A stretch of 64,000 nucleotides of DNA, taken from Didymella arachidicola. Taxonomy: Eukaryota; Ascomycota; Dothideomycetes; Pleosporales; Didymellaceae. Below, piece by piece: positions 10,301 through 17,241 of the stretch. Position numbers and translations under genes: made by a program. The DNA lies in the NCBI GenBank assembly GCA_016630955.3, contig CM049999.1, forward strand, positions 1 through 64,000. Reading direction: 5' to 3'. The notes below the pieces were generated by a model that saw only the letters and a list, made by a program, of their open reading frames with translations, ran no database searches and was not told where the DNA came from. Numbering within the stretch: the first letter of the stretch is position 1; every line of letters begins with the position of its first letter.

Positions 10301-10688
10301 ACAAATCAGCTCAGTCAACTACCGACTTGCGCTGCCTAAGGACGCAAAGATCCATCCAGTGTTCCACATCTCGCTGTTGGAACCAGCCGACCCCAGAACG
10401 CCAATCCAGAAAGACTTTCACTACCAGGCAGACGGCCAGGACGAGTGGGAAGTCGAGAAAGTAATCAAACATCGAAAAACCAAAGAAAACAACGAATACC
10501 TAGTCAAGTGGTTAGGATACCCGGACTCGGAAAACACGTGGGAACCAGAAGCAAACCTCACGAACTGCCGCCAGTTGCTGACGCAGTATCGAAATTCTGT
10601 GGCCAGTACGGCACAGGATCCACAGGGTTTCCAGCAAGAAAGTCAACAAAGAGTTGGTCAGACGAGAGACCAAAGGAAGAATCGTTAG
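7110..10688 (+). CDS. pol: Gypsy-1 Pol: protease, RT, RNase H, integrase, chromodomain
   Basis: The frame is open from 7110; translation probably enters at about 7189 from Gag by -1 frameshifting. Domains in order (residues counted from 7110): aspartic protease (ALLDSGAQSNYVS, about 72-85), reverse transcriptase with YLDD (about 428), RNase H (TDASDLALG, about 577), integrase with an HHCC zinc finger (H..H, CVSCQQNK, about 750-795) and D,D,E core (MDFVTQ, SDRDKLF, TERVNQ), and a C-terminal chromodomain (YLVKWLGYPDSENTWEP). It is nearly identical to Gypsy-2 Pol up to the start of the chromodomain (DEWEVEK, about 10440-10460), after which the two diverge. The last 131 nt overlap the antisense gene. 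Confidence 0.95.
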   Translation: MLPSEVQEPRDTKTPERFYAPGRVFFRHMANGRQGQPGRELFLNAVQGSRNRRQDSNEAQSLIKFPVVLEGTRMTALLDSGAQSNYVSQSAIAQAGLQKRRKEEPYPLRVANGEPMPGESTVTHDVVQRRLKVFNHEELIDLDVLGTAAHDIILGLPWLREHNPWIDWKNQRITLTCHGSGTPGQRPAQLTTQLVDEKEINNISSNKTRQVRAVDRADTNQPQDHKATVKENSTTPDIPDEYREFIDLFRDEKTAKALPQHQEWDHEIKLEEGKKPPFGPIYQMSEKELEELRNYLKENLDKGFIRESESPAGFPVLFVPKKDGKLRPCIDYRKLNDITIKNRYPLPNISELQDRLAGAQYFTALDLRGAYNLIRMKEGEEWKTAFRTRYGHYEYLVMPFGLTNAPATCQALINNVLRAHLDITVVAYLDDILVYSKTLEEHVEHVRQVLACLGAAHLRLKPEKCEWHKEEVEFLGFVVGRYGVKMSQEKIQVVKDWPTPKTVKNIQEFLGFVNFNRRFIKDYSTKALPLTKLTRKDTPFKWGEDQDKAFETLKQACVDPPTLVTFRSGEPLRMETDASDLALGACITQERDGQWHPIAYYSRKFSGPEERYDVHDKELLAIVSALEHWRVYAESCSELTIYTDHKNLVHFTTTKVLNRRQVRWSETLGQYKFKILYTPGKDNGRADALSRRHDLAGSKTINESAILGINSDGSLGPSQQLNNMMIVRQEHHVPSQVPEELEEEVISSHHDDPLHGHPGITRTMELIKRHYEFPNMRDKVAKFIKNCVSCQQNKHSTHAKYGEAQAMEPPTAPWTNITMDFVTQLPVSKDPVTGYTYDSIFVVVDRFTKAAEFVPFRHSYTAEQLARVYLDRIVRHHGISESIISDRDKLFTSNYWTTLLAAIGTKKKLSTAYHPQTDGQTERVNQTMETYLRIYCNQQQDNWVSLLPMAQIAYNNKLSEATGVTPFFANHGRHPNLFTRSLDSNIQTESAINSVEALKEVHRKSLDNIAKAQSRSISYVNKKRKTAPLLKEGDKVYLLTKNLRTRRPTKKLDKVKVGPFFISQQISSVNYRLALPKDAKIHPVFHISLLEPADPRTPIQKDFHYQADGQDEWEVEKVIKHRKTKENNEYLVKWLGYPDSENTWEPEANLTNCRQLLTQYRNSVASTAQDPQGFQQESQQRVGQTRDQRKNR
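7182..7188 (+). other. -1 frameshift heptamer T TTT TTA
   Basis: In the gag frame the codons are TCT TTT TTA GAC, giving a canonical X XXY YYZ slippery heptamer at 7182-7188. The pol frame is -1 relative to gag and open across this site, continuing ..R-H-M-A-N.. after the slip. Gypsy-2 has the same heptamer (17163-17169, minus strand). A downstream pseudoknot or stem was not evaluated. Confidence 0.7.
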
Positions 10689-11154
10689 CCTGTAACCAGC
10701 CAGGATCAGCCCAAGGGACGGAGACAAGGGGGCCGGTAGCGGTACTCGAACTTTCCGCCTCTTGCGCCTGATCTTGCGCCTTCAACATCGCCAGGTCACG
10801 ACGTGCAAATTGACGCTCACGACTCTCGAGCTCCAACAACTCACGCTTCGCGCGAGCCGTCGCCTCTTCGAAACGAGCAAGCTCGAGTCGCTTCTCTTCC
10901 TTCTCCTTCTCAACTTTCTCCCATTCTTCTTCAGGAACAAACAGACTACACTCTGCTTTCACAGAGATGCAGCCAGCACATCGACCAGTAGCGGTATCGA
11001 CAAAGCACCGAAAATTCTTTTGTTCACATCTTTCACAACGAAACGCCATTTCCAACGAACGATCCTGGATACGACGCGCGCGGGCACGACGCTGCTCGGT
11101 GGACGACTGAGAACGCGGGGCTCGGAGCTTTCGTGTTCCGGATTCCTTCGGCAT
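10558..11154 (-). CDS. Gypsy-1 antisense accessory protein, Zn2Cys6-like (aORF1)
   Basis: 198-aa frame antisense to pol, between the pol end and the 3' LTR, starting 130 nt inside the LTR. It has a basic N-terminus, then six cysteines at residues 40, 43, 50, 59, 62 and 69 (CERCEQKNFRC ... RCAGCISVKAEC), spacing 2-6-8-2-6, which fits the fungal Gal4-type binuclear cluster. A highly charged helical stretch follows (about 75-125, Glu/Lys/Arg-rich, probable coiled coil), then an acidic, aromatic tail (QLFVDFLAGNP). Gypsy-2 and Gypsy-3 have proteins of the same plan in the same place. Transcription would have to start in or near the 3' LTR. The DNA-binding regulator role is an inference; a nucleic-acid chaperone is an alternative. 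Confidence 0.7.
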   Translation of the reverse strand: MPKESGTRKLRAPRSQSSTEQRRARARRIQDRSLEMAFRCERCEQKNFRCFVDTATGRCAGCISVKAECSLFVPEEEWEKVEKEKEEKRLELARFEEATARAKRELLELESRERQFARRDLAMLKAQDQAQEAESSSTATGPLVSVPWADPGWLQANDSSFGLSSDQLFVDFLAGNPVDPVPYWPQNFDTASATGGSS

Positions 11155-11284
11155 GGTTAGGGAGGCTATGGAACTTCATAAGAAGCGACCTACGAACAGT
11201 ACTTATAAGAGAGAGACCTACCCTGCGACCCACGGCACGGATAAACAATATATCGAGGACGATATGCTGGAAGGGGGGAGGTAG

Positions 11285-11753
11285 TGTTACGATCTCTGAA
11301 GGAAACAAGGTACTGATGGGAAGCGGGGCAAGCGCTTGGATGACAGCGTGTCACGTGTCACGTGACATGCGTCGACATCCCGCCAAGAAGCGTCATCCCA
11401 AGAATCACAGGATGCCACCACATCCCGGGAAGACAATGCATCCCGAGTTACAAGGGAACAAGGCGCATTAAGGGATACTCTAGCTTTCCTACTAAGTATA
11501 TATTCTAGTAGGAACACAACTCTTACAGTGTGTGTTCAACCTAAGTTATCAAGTTTGTCTTTGGATCTCAAACCCAACCTTCGAGCTAGACAGTCTACTC
11601 TGTACTACTCATCGTTACCCTGCTCTCAAGACTGACAGATCGTATCTGTACACCTTATTGCAACCAACCCCCTCGGCTTCCTGTCACCGTACTCATCCCT
11701 GAGAACCAATAGAATTAGTGCTTACGAGCTTTGCTTAAAGTACGACTTCAACA
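11285..11753 (+). repeat. Gypsy-1 3' LTR
   Basis: 469 bp; no difference from the 5' LTR seen on reading. Preceded by the polypurine tract. Its U3 would also be the upstream region of the antisense gene at 10558-11154. Confidence 0.93.
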
Positions 11754-12666
11754 ACAACTCTCTGCTGCCGACGCGCTAGAACGCAGTTAACACGCGATAC
11801 CTACCCTAAATTATTAGCAGCTCTTAGTAAGGCAGAAGAGAGGACGCTAGTGCAGTATATTAGGAACCTTAATAGGCAAGGAAGAGCCCTAACGCTCTAT
11901 TGCGTTAAAGATATAGCTAATTAACTGCGCGCTACACGCGACGCGAAGCCTATTAGCCCTTAATAGGCTTTAAACTTTGTTAAACGCGAACCTAGATACT
12001 AATCACGTATAACTTAATAGAGAGATTGCTAGAGAGTCCTCTACAGCAACTAAGGGGTTATTAGGCCCTAGTTTAACCTAGTGCGGAACGTTAAGGCTAA
12101 GTATAGTATTCTAGATAATAATACCTACAACTTTAACAAGACTAGCTTTACTATAGGCATTAGAAACTGTGTTAAAGTAGTTACTGTATTAGAGAGACGC
12201 TCTAAGCCTATTAGGATCTAGCAGGGAGATCGTGAGTAGGTGACTCTAATCGCTGCAATTAACGCGATAAGCTAGGCAATCGCGCCCTATCTTATCTTTA
12301 AAGCAAAGAACCACAACACGTCTTAGTACCCTAATCTGCTGTCTTAATGGCGCATTAGGGTTAGTAACAACGGCTGGACCACGAATAATATTGGAGTAGC
12401 CTGGTTAAGGCACTTTGTTGAGCAGATCAAGGGCCGGAGGGTAGGTAGCCACGTGCTGCTGATACTTGACGGCCACGAGAGCCACAAGTCACTTGCCTTC
12501 CAGGATCTCTGCGAGCAGAACAAGATAATTACTCTCTGTATGCTTCCGCACTCATCTCACATCCTGCAGCCACTTAATGTGGGTTGTTTTGCCCCCTTGA
12601 AGCAGGCATATAGCAAAGAGATCAGAGTCTTGGCGCTGGACCGTATTAGCCAGATTGACAAGAAAG

Positions 12667-13198
12667 TGTTGAAGTCGTACTTTAAGCAAAGCTCGTAAGC
12701 ACTAATTCTATTGGTTCTCGGGGATGAGTACGGTGACAGGAAGCCGAAGGGGTTGGTTGCAATAAGGTGTACAGATACGATCTGTCAGTCTTGAGAGCAG
12801 GGTAACGATGAGTAGTACAGAGTAGACTGTCTAGCTCGAAGGTTAGGTTTGAGATCCAAAGACAAACTTGATAACTTAGGTTGAACACAAACCTTAAGGG
12901 TTGTGTTCCTGTCTGCTATATACACAAAAGTCTCATAGAGTCTCATAGTCCTATAGGACTAAGTCTCGTGAGACTGTAGGACCTCTGAGACAAGGAGTGG
13001 CTCTCATTGGTCCGTTGTCCCAAAGTCCCGTGTTCGGTTATTACCTGTCCCAATGGGACGCTATGCCGCAATAGTACTAGTGTGATCCCGTGTCGTTCTG
13101 GTGGGGTTGGGCCTTCAGCGAGGTCGCCGTGCCGCCTTGTAATTCCTTCCATCATACATAACTGTACGTCCCCCGAGTCCCAACTCATGTTCGTAACA
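12667..13198 (-). repeat. Gypsy-2 3' LTR (type B U3)
   Basis: 532 bp. R/U5 lies at 12667-12909, U3 at 12910-13198. On the plus strand the U3 holds about ten GTCTC/GTCCC/GAGAC/GGGAC motifs (for example AGTCTCAT at 12929 and 12939, AGTCTCGTGAGACT at about 12962, GTCCC at about 13018, 13026 and 13047). The TATA-like GTGTATATAG (minus strand) lies at about 12917-12926. Confidence 0.92.
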
Positions 13199-13241
13199 CT
13201 ATCCTCCCCTCCTCGAGCTTATGTCCTCGTAAGCTAACCTG

Positions 13242-13793
13242 ATGTCGTCTCGCAGCACGTTCTTCCGTAAGAGACGTGGTGATCGTATCAATCGCGAAGG
13301 TTGCCTCGCCATGGTGTCCTGTAAACGCTGTGCGGAGAAGAGCTTGCCTTGCAAGTTGGCGTCGCTGAGCGAGAGGTGTGGGAACTGCGAAGGTGTAGGT
13401 GCCACGTCATGCGCACCTGTGGATATTCCTGTCCCGAACTTCTCCCGAATCGACAGAGAGATGGAAAGACTAAGAAAACAAGAAGAGGAAACTGATGAGG
13501 CGCTGGAGGCGCAAGAAGCAATCGCGGAAGCAGCGTTGGCTGAGATGCGCGCACTTCGTGCGAAGGCGCGGCGGTTGCGTAAGCAGAAGGCAATGCTGAA
13601 ACAGAAGGAGCAGCAGGTTTTCGACACAGGCGCCCAGGATGCCGCCGACATCGAGATGTTGGAGCGTAGAGCGCATCTTAACGATGCTGTCGCGTCTGTG
13701 AATCCTGAAGCTCCGGCGCAGGCAGAGGTGGTGGACTGGTCCTTCTTTTATGATTTTCCTGAAATGCCCGCAACAACTGCCGGCAATTCGTAA
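13242..13793 (+). CDS. Gypsy-2 antisense accessory protein, Zn2Cys6-like (aORF2)
   Basis: 183-aa frame antisense to pol; its ATG lies 44 nt from the inner edge of the 3' LTR. Six cysteines at residues 27, 30, 37, 46, 49 and 57 (CKRCAEKSLPC, CGNCEGVGATSC), spacing 2-6-8-2-7, fit the Gal4-type pattern. Residues about 68-140 are a charged heptad-rich helix (ERLRKQEEETDEALEAQEA). The tail is acidic and aromatic (VVDWSFFYDFPEM), like a short activation domain. It is clearly related to the Gypsy-3 protein, with the same Cys positions and shared GDRINR and LAMVSC segments, and only architecturally similar to that of Gypsy-1. The last 116 nt overlap the end of pol, tail to tail. Confidence 0.75.
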   Translation: MSSRSTFFRKRRGDRINREGCLAMVSCKRCAEKSLPCKLASLSERCGNCEGVGATSCAPVDIPVPNFSRIDREMERLRKQEEETDEALEAQEAIAEAALAEMRALRAKARRLRKQKAMLKQKEQQVFDTGAQDAADIEMLERRAHLNDAVASVNPEAPAQAEVVDWSFFYDFPEMPATTAGNS

Positions 13794-16700
13794 GGTTCGT
13801 ACTTGGCTCCCACGTGTTCTCGGAGCTCGGATATCCTAACCACTTGACTAGATATTCATCGTTGTCGCCTTGTGTGCGATGCTGTATTATTTTTTCGACT
13901 TCCCACTCGTCCTGGCCGTCTGCCTGATAGTGAAAGTCTTCCTGGATCGGCGTTCTGGGGTCGGCTGGTTCCAACAGCGAAATGTGGAACACTGGGTGGA
14001 TCTTCGCATCCTTGGGCAGCGCAAGTCGATAGTTGACTGGGCTGATTTGCTTAGAAATGAAAAATGGTCCGACCTTGACTTTGTCCAGTTTTTTCGTTGG
14101 TCGCCGTGTGCGTAGGTTTTTCGTAAGGAGATACACTTTATCCCCCTCCTTTAGCAGAGGCGCCGTTTTTCGTTTCTTGTTAACATAAGAGATGCTCCGT
14201 GACTGAGCTTTGGCGATGTTATCGAGCGATTTTCTGTGTACTTCCTTCAGTGCTTCGACTGAGTTGATCGCCGATTCCGTTTGAATGTTACTGTCCAATG
14301 ATCTGGTAAAGAGATTTGGGTGTCTCCCGTGGTTAGCAAAGAACGGTGTTACGCCTGTTGCTTCCGATAATTTGTTGTTGTACGCGATTTGTGCCATAGG
14401 CAGCAGTGAAACCCAGTTGTCTTGCTGCTGGTTGCAGTAGATGCGGAGGTACGTCTCCATTGTTTGGTTTACTCGTTCTGTTTGGCCATCCGTCTGCGGA
14501 TGATACGCGGTTGACAGTTTTTTCTTGGTACCAATGGCTGCTAACAGCGTGGTCCAGTAGTTCGATGTAAATAACTTGTCTCTATCGCTAATGATTGATT
14601 CGGAAATGCCGTGGTGTCGAACAATCCTATCCAGGTACACTCGTGCGAGCTGCTCTGCAGTGTAGCTGTGGCGGAAAGGCACAAACTCAGCGGCTTTCGT
14701 GAATCGATCCACTACAACGAAGATTGAGTCATAGGTGTATCCTGTTACAGGATCCTTGGAGACAGGTAGCTGTGTAACGAAATCCATCGTGATGTTCGTC
14801 CATGGTGCCGTTGGCGGCTCCATTGCCTGTGCTTCTCCATACTTGGCGTGCGTGCTGTGTTTGTTCTGCTGACAGCTTACGCAATTCTTGATGAACTTGG
14901 CGACCTTGTCGCGCATGTTCGGGAACTCGTAATGTCTTTTGATGAGTTCCATTGTTCTGGTGATACCGGGGTGTCCATGAAGCGGGTCATCGTGGTGACT
15001 GCTTATGACTTCTTCTTCCAGTTCCTCTGGTACCTGTGATGGTACATGATGCTCTTGGCGTACTAGCATCATATTGTTGAGCTGCTGGGACGGTCCTAAC
15101 GATCCGTCGCTATTGATACCAAGGATCGCCGATTCGTTGATCGTCTTGGATCCTGCGAGGTCGTGTCGTCGGCTGAGTGCGTCGGCTCTACCGTTGTCCT
15201 TTCCTGGTGTATAGAGGATCTTGAACTTATATTGTCCGAGGGTCTCGGACCATCGTACTTGTCGTCTGTTCAATACCTTTGTCGTCGTGAAGTGTACCAG
15301 GTTTTTGTGATCCGTGTAGATCGTAAGTTCCGAACAACTTTCAGCGTAGACTCGCCAATGTTCTAGGGCAGATACGATCGCGAGTAGTTCTTTGTCGTGT
15401 ACGTCGTATCGTTCTTCGGGTCCTGAGAACTTGCGTGAATAGTAAGCAATCGGGTGCCATTGACCATCTCGTTCCTGTGTGATGCATGCTCCTAATGCCA
15501 AATCTGAGGCATCTGTTTCCATTTGCAGCGGTTCTCCGCTCCTGAATGTAACCAACGTGGGTGGATCTATACAAGCCTGTTTCAACGTTTCAAAAGCTTT
15601 GTCCTGATCCTTGCCCCATTTGAAGGGTGTGTCCTTCCGCGTAAGTTTCGTAAGCGGCAAGGCCTTCGTGGAGTAATCCTTGATGAAGCGTCGGTTGAAG
15701 TTGACAAACCCAAGGAACTCTTGAATGTTTTTAACGGTTTTGGGTGTTGGCCAATCCTTCACAACCTGAATCTTTGCTTGGCTCATCTTGACTCCGTATC
15801 GTCCTACCACAAACCCTAGGAATTCGACTTCCTCCTTGTGCCATTCGCACTTCTCGGGTTTCAAGCGTAGGTGCGCTGCTCCTAGGCAGGCAAGCACTTG
15901 TCGTACGTGTTCGACATGCTCTTCTAGTGTTTTGCTGTACACTAGGATGTCATCGAGGTACGCTACCACGGTAATGTCCAAGTGTGCCCTTAGTACGTTG
16001 TTAATTAAGGCCTGACATGTCGCTGGTGCGTTGGTGAGCCCGAACGGCATAACCAAATACTCGTAATGACCATAACGGGTTCTAAACGCCGTCTTCCATT
16101 CTTCGCCCTCCTTCATGCGGATAAGGTTGTATGCTCCTCTTAGGTCTAACGCAGTGAAGTACTGTGCTCCGGCTAACCGATCCTGAAGTTCGCTGATGTT
16201 CGGTAGCGGGTAACGATTTTTGATCGTGATATCGTTGAGCTTTCGGTAATCGATGCAAGGTCGTAGCTTGCCATCTTTCTTTGGCACGAATAGAACGGGA
16301 AATCCTGCTGGGGATTCTGATTCTCGAATGAATCCTTTGTCGAGGTTCTCCTTGAGGTAGTTGCGCAGCTCCTCAAGTTCCTTTTCTGACATTTGGTATA
16401 TTGGCCCGAATGGGGGCTTCTTGCCTGGCTCGAGTTTAATCTCGTGGTCCCATTCTTGGTGCTGCGGTAATGCCTTCGCAGTCTTCTCATCGCGGAAGAG
16501 GTCTATAAACTCTCTGTATTCGTCCGGGATGTCAGGAGTTGTACTGTTCTCCTTAACCGTCGCTTTGTGATCCAGGGGCTGGTTGGTATCTGCACGGTCG
16601 ACCGCTCTATCTTGGCGCGTCTTGTTCGAAGAGATGTTGTTGATCTCCTTCTCATCCACCAGCTGCGTCGTGAGCTGCGCGGGTCGCTGTCCGGGTGTAC

Positions 16701-17241
16701 CTGATCCGTGACACTTGAGCGTTATTCGCTGGTTCTTCCAGTCGATCCATGGATTGTGCTCTCTCAACCAAGGAAGTCCTAATATGATATCGTGGGCGGC
16801 CGTTCCCAGAACATCTAGGTCTATCAATTCCTCGTGGTTGAATACTTTCAGACGTCGCTGTACCACTTCGTGGGTCACAGTCGACTCTCCTGGCATTGGT
16901 TCTCCGTTGGCTACTCGTAAAGGGTATGGTTCCTCCTTTCTTCGCTTCTGCAAGCCTGCTTGCGCGATAGCGGATTGAGACACGTAGTTACTTTGTGCTC
17001 CTGAGTCCAACAATGCCGTCATCCTGGTGCCTTCTAGCACGACAGGGAATTTGATGAGGGACTGGGCCTCATTGGAATCCTGACGTCGATTCCGGGAGCC
17101 CTGGACTGCGTTGAGTGAAAGCTCTCGTCCGGGTCGTCCTTGGCGTCTGTTTGCCATATGTCTAAAAAAGACTCGTCCTGGGGCATAAAACCGCTCAGGC
17201 GTTTTAGCGTCTCGTGGTTCCTGCACTTCGGATGGAAGCAC
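13678..17241 (-). CDS. pol: Gypsy-2 Pol
   Basis: The frame is open from 17241; expected entry is by -1 slip at TTTTTTA (17163-17169). The polyprotein is the same as Gypsy-1: protease DSGA, RT YLDD, RNase H TDASD, integrase HHCC and D,D,E, chromodomain (YLVKWLGYPSSENTWEP). Up to the chromodomain it differs from Gypsy-1 by only a few residues; from about 13912 to the stop it is largely different and ends in a distinct Pro-rich tail. No interruption seen. Confidence 0.95.
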   Translation of the reverse strand: MLPSEVQEPRDAKTPERFYAPGRVFFRHMANRRQGRPGRELSLNAVQGSRNRRQDSNEAQSLIKFPVVLEGTRMTALLDSGAQSNYVSQSAIAQAGLQKRRKEEPYPLRVANGEPMPGESTVTHEVVQRRLKVFNHEELIDLDVLGTAAHDIILGLPWLREHNPWIDWKNQRITLKCHGSGTPGQRPAQLTTQLVDEKEINNISSNKTRQDRAVDRADTNQPLDHKATVKENSTTPDIPDEYREFIDLFRDEKTAKALPQHQEWDHEIKLEPGKKPPFGPIYQMSEKELEELRNYLKENLDKGFIRESESPAGFPVLFVPKKDGKLRPCIDYRKLNDITIKNRYPLPNISELQDRLAGAQYFTALDLRGAYNLIRMKEGEEWKTAFRTRYGHYEYLVMPFGLTNAPATCQALINNVLRAHLDITVVAYLDDILVYSKTLEEHVEHVRQVLACLGAAHLRLKPEKCEWHKEEVEFLGFVVGRYGVKMSQAKIQVVKDWPTPKTVKNIQEFLGFVNFNRRFIKDYSTKALPLTKLTRKDTPFKWGKDQDKAFETLKQACIDPPTLVTFRSGEPLQMETDASDLALGACITQERDGQWHPIAYYSRKFSGPEERYDVHDKELLAIVSALEHWRVYAESCSELTIYTDHKNLVHFTTTKVLNRRQVRWSETLGQYKFKILYTPGKDNGRADALSRRHDLAGSKTINESAILGINSDGSLGPSQQLNNMMLVRQEHHVPSQVPEELEEEVISSHHDDPLHGHPGITRTMELIKRHYEFPNMRDKVAKFIKNCVSCQQNKHSTHAKYGEAQAMEPPTAPWTNITMDFVTQLPVSKDPVTGYTYDSIFVVVDRFTKAAEFVPFRHSYTAEQLARVYLDRIVRHHGISESIISDRDKLFTSNYWTTLLAAIGTKKKLSTAYHPQTDGQTERVNQTMETYLRIYCNQQQDNWVSLLPMAQIAYNNKLSEATGVTPFFANHGRHPNLFTRSLDSNIQTESAINSVEALKEVHRKSLDNIAKAQSRSISYVNKKRKTAPLLKEGDKVYLLTKNLRTRRPTKKLDKVKVGPFFISKQISPVNYRLALPKDAKIHPVFHISLLEPADPRTPIQEDFHYQADGQDEWEVEKIIQHRTQGDNDEYLVKWLGYPSSENTWEPSTNLTNCRQLLRAFQENHKRRTSPPPLPAPELQDSQTRQHR

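Larger units (their letters stand above)
4579..11753 (+). mobile_element. Gypsy-1: full-length intact Ty3/gypsy chromovirus
   Basis: 7175-bp element with two 469-bp LTRs (4579-5047, 11285-11753; TG...CA ends) that I read as identical, and a 5-bp target duplication ACAAC (4574-4578, 11754-11758). Order: 5' LTR, putative self-priming site at 5050-5057, gag, pol by -1 frameshift, an antisense accessory gene, a purine tract (about 11270-11284, GGAAGGGGGGAGGTAG) and 3' LTR. Both large frames are uninterrupted, so it may be autonomous and recently inserted. The C-terminal chromodomain of pol identifies a chromovirus. Confidence 0.95.

Noticed and set aside
11133..11471. Plus-strand frame spanning the Gypsy-1 purine tract and 3' LTR
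   Set aside because: It crosses the LTR boundary, and its LTR half only repeats the 5' LTR; not a gene.
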